Part shown: positions 22,931-22,985 of the stretch, one piece after another
Layout of the letters: every line of letters starts with the position of its first letter
Position numbering within the stretch: position 1 is the stretch's first letter
From: an uncultured Holdemanella sp.
GTDB taxonomy: Bacteria; Bacillota_I; Bacilli_A; Erysipelotrichales; Erysipelotrichaceae
Direction: 5' to 3'
Assembly (NCBI GenBank): GCA_900754615.1
Contig: CAAEDN010000060.1
Span: forward strand, 1-22,985
DNA: 22,985 bases
Notes under the pieces: generated by a model
Told to the model about the DNA's origin: nothing
What the model saw: only the letters and a program-made list of their open reading frames with translations
The model's database searches: none
Position numbers and translations under genes: made by a program

Positions 22931-22985
22931 GTTTAAAATTTGTTATAAAAAAAGATGATTTTTGGATTATATAACCGGTCTATAA

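Noticed and set aside
22931..22985. Promoter of a next gene at the right edge
   Set aside because: A minus-strand TATAAT (22966-22971) is visible, but its -35 region lies at the window edge and no gene start follows it on that strand before the dut terminator.
1..22985. tRNA, rRNA, CRISPR arrays, insertion sequences, phage genes, attachment sites
   Set aside because: I looked for clover-leaf motifs, direct repeat arrays, transposase or integrase motifs and long terminal inverted repeats. Apart from the decayed Rpn-type gene none was convincing.

Overview
The window comes from a low-GC Gram-positive bacterium (Bacillota). The gene content supports this: an HrcA/CIRCE-controlled hrcA-grpE-dnaK-dnaJ operon, a mannose-family PTS with CcpA-type cre sites, YhaM, strong AAGGAGG ribosome binding sites and extended -10 promoters. 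The protein sequences and the degraded Rpn-type gene look most like gut Erysipelotrichia, but that class-level guess is inference and no species can be named.

Layout. (1) Positions 1-850: the start of a minus-strand gene that runs off the left edge, then a decayed Rpn/PD-(D/E)XK-type nuclease-transposase gene on the plus strand. (2) 891-5618: the heat-shock chaperone operon hrcA-grpE-dnaK-dnaJ, preceded by two overlapping-style CIRCE operators around one promoter and closed by a terminator shared with the convergent thioesterase gene. (3) 6105-7768: three coupled genes for a membrane protein, a HAD phosphatase and a small membrane-anchored winged-helix-like protein. (4) 7788-12057: a tightly packed four-gene sensory module made of a membrane-anchored sugar-binding protein, a six-helix histidine kinase, a NarL-type response regulator and a second, ABC-type solute-binding protein. 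No permease or ATPase is present. (5) 12060-15025: a regulatory region with palindromic candidate operators and two matching promoters, each with a cre-like site on its -35, followed by a complete mannose-family PTS (IIA, IIB, IIC, IID). (6) 15063-15592: a small membrane protein and an intergenic stretch with RNA hairpins. (7) 15664-22930: a seven-gene operon with gaps of 8 bases or less or with overlaps. It encodes a glycosyltransferase, a flippase-like membrane protein, a second glycosyltransferase fused to a full-length RecX, YhaM exoribonuclease, RimO, a hypoxanthine-DNA-glycosylase-like protein and a dUTPase.

How the parts may work together. The sensory module next to the PTS suggests that sugar outside the cell is read by binding proteins acting on the kinase, which would then tune PTS transcription together with carbon catabolite control; this is inferred from position. 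The two glycosyltransferases and the flippase-like protein fit glycolipid (diglycosyl-diacylglycerol) synthesis. The last five proteins of the operon, counting the RecX half, fit DNA recombination control, RNA decay, ribosome modification and nucleotide or base sanitation.

The strongest candidates for something undescribed are the glycosyltransferase-RecX fusion and the permease-less two-binding-protein/two-component module attached to a PTS. No tRNA, rRNA, CRISPR array, intact insertion sequence or prophage gene was recognised.
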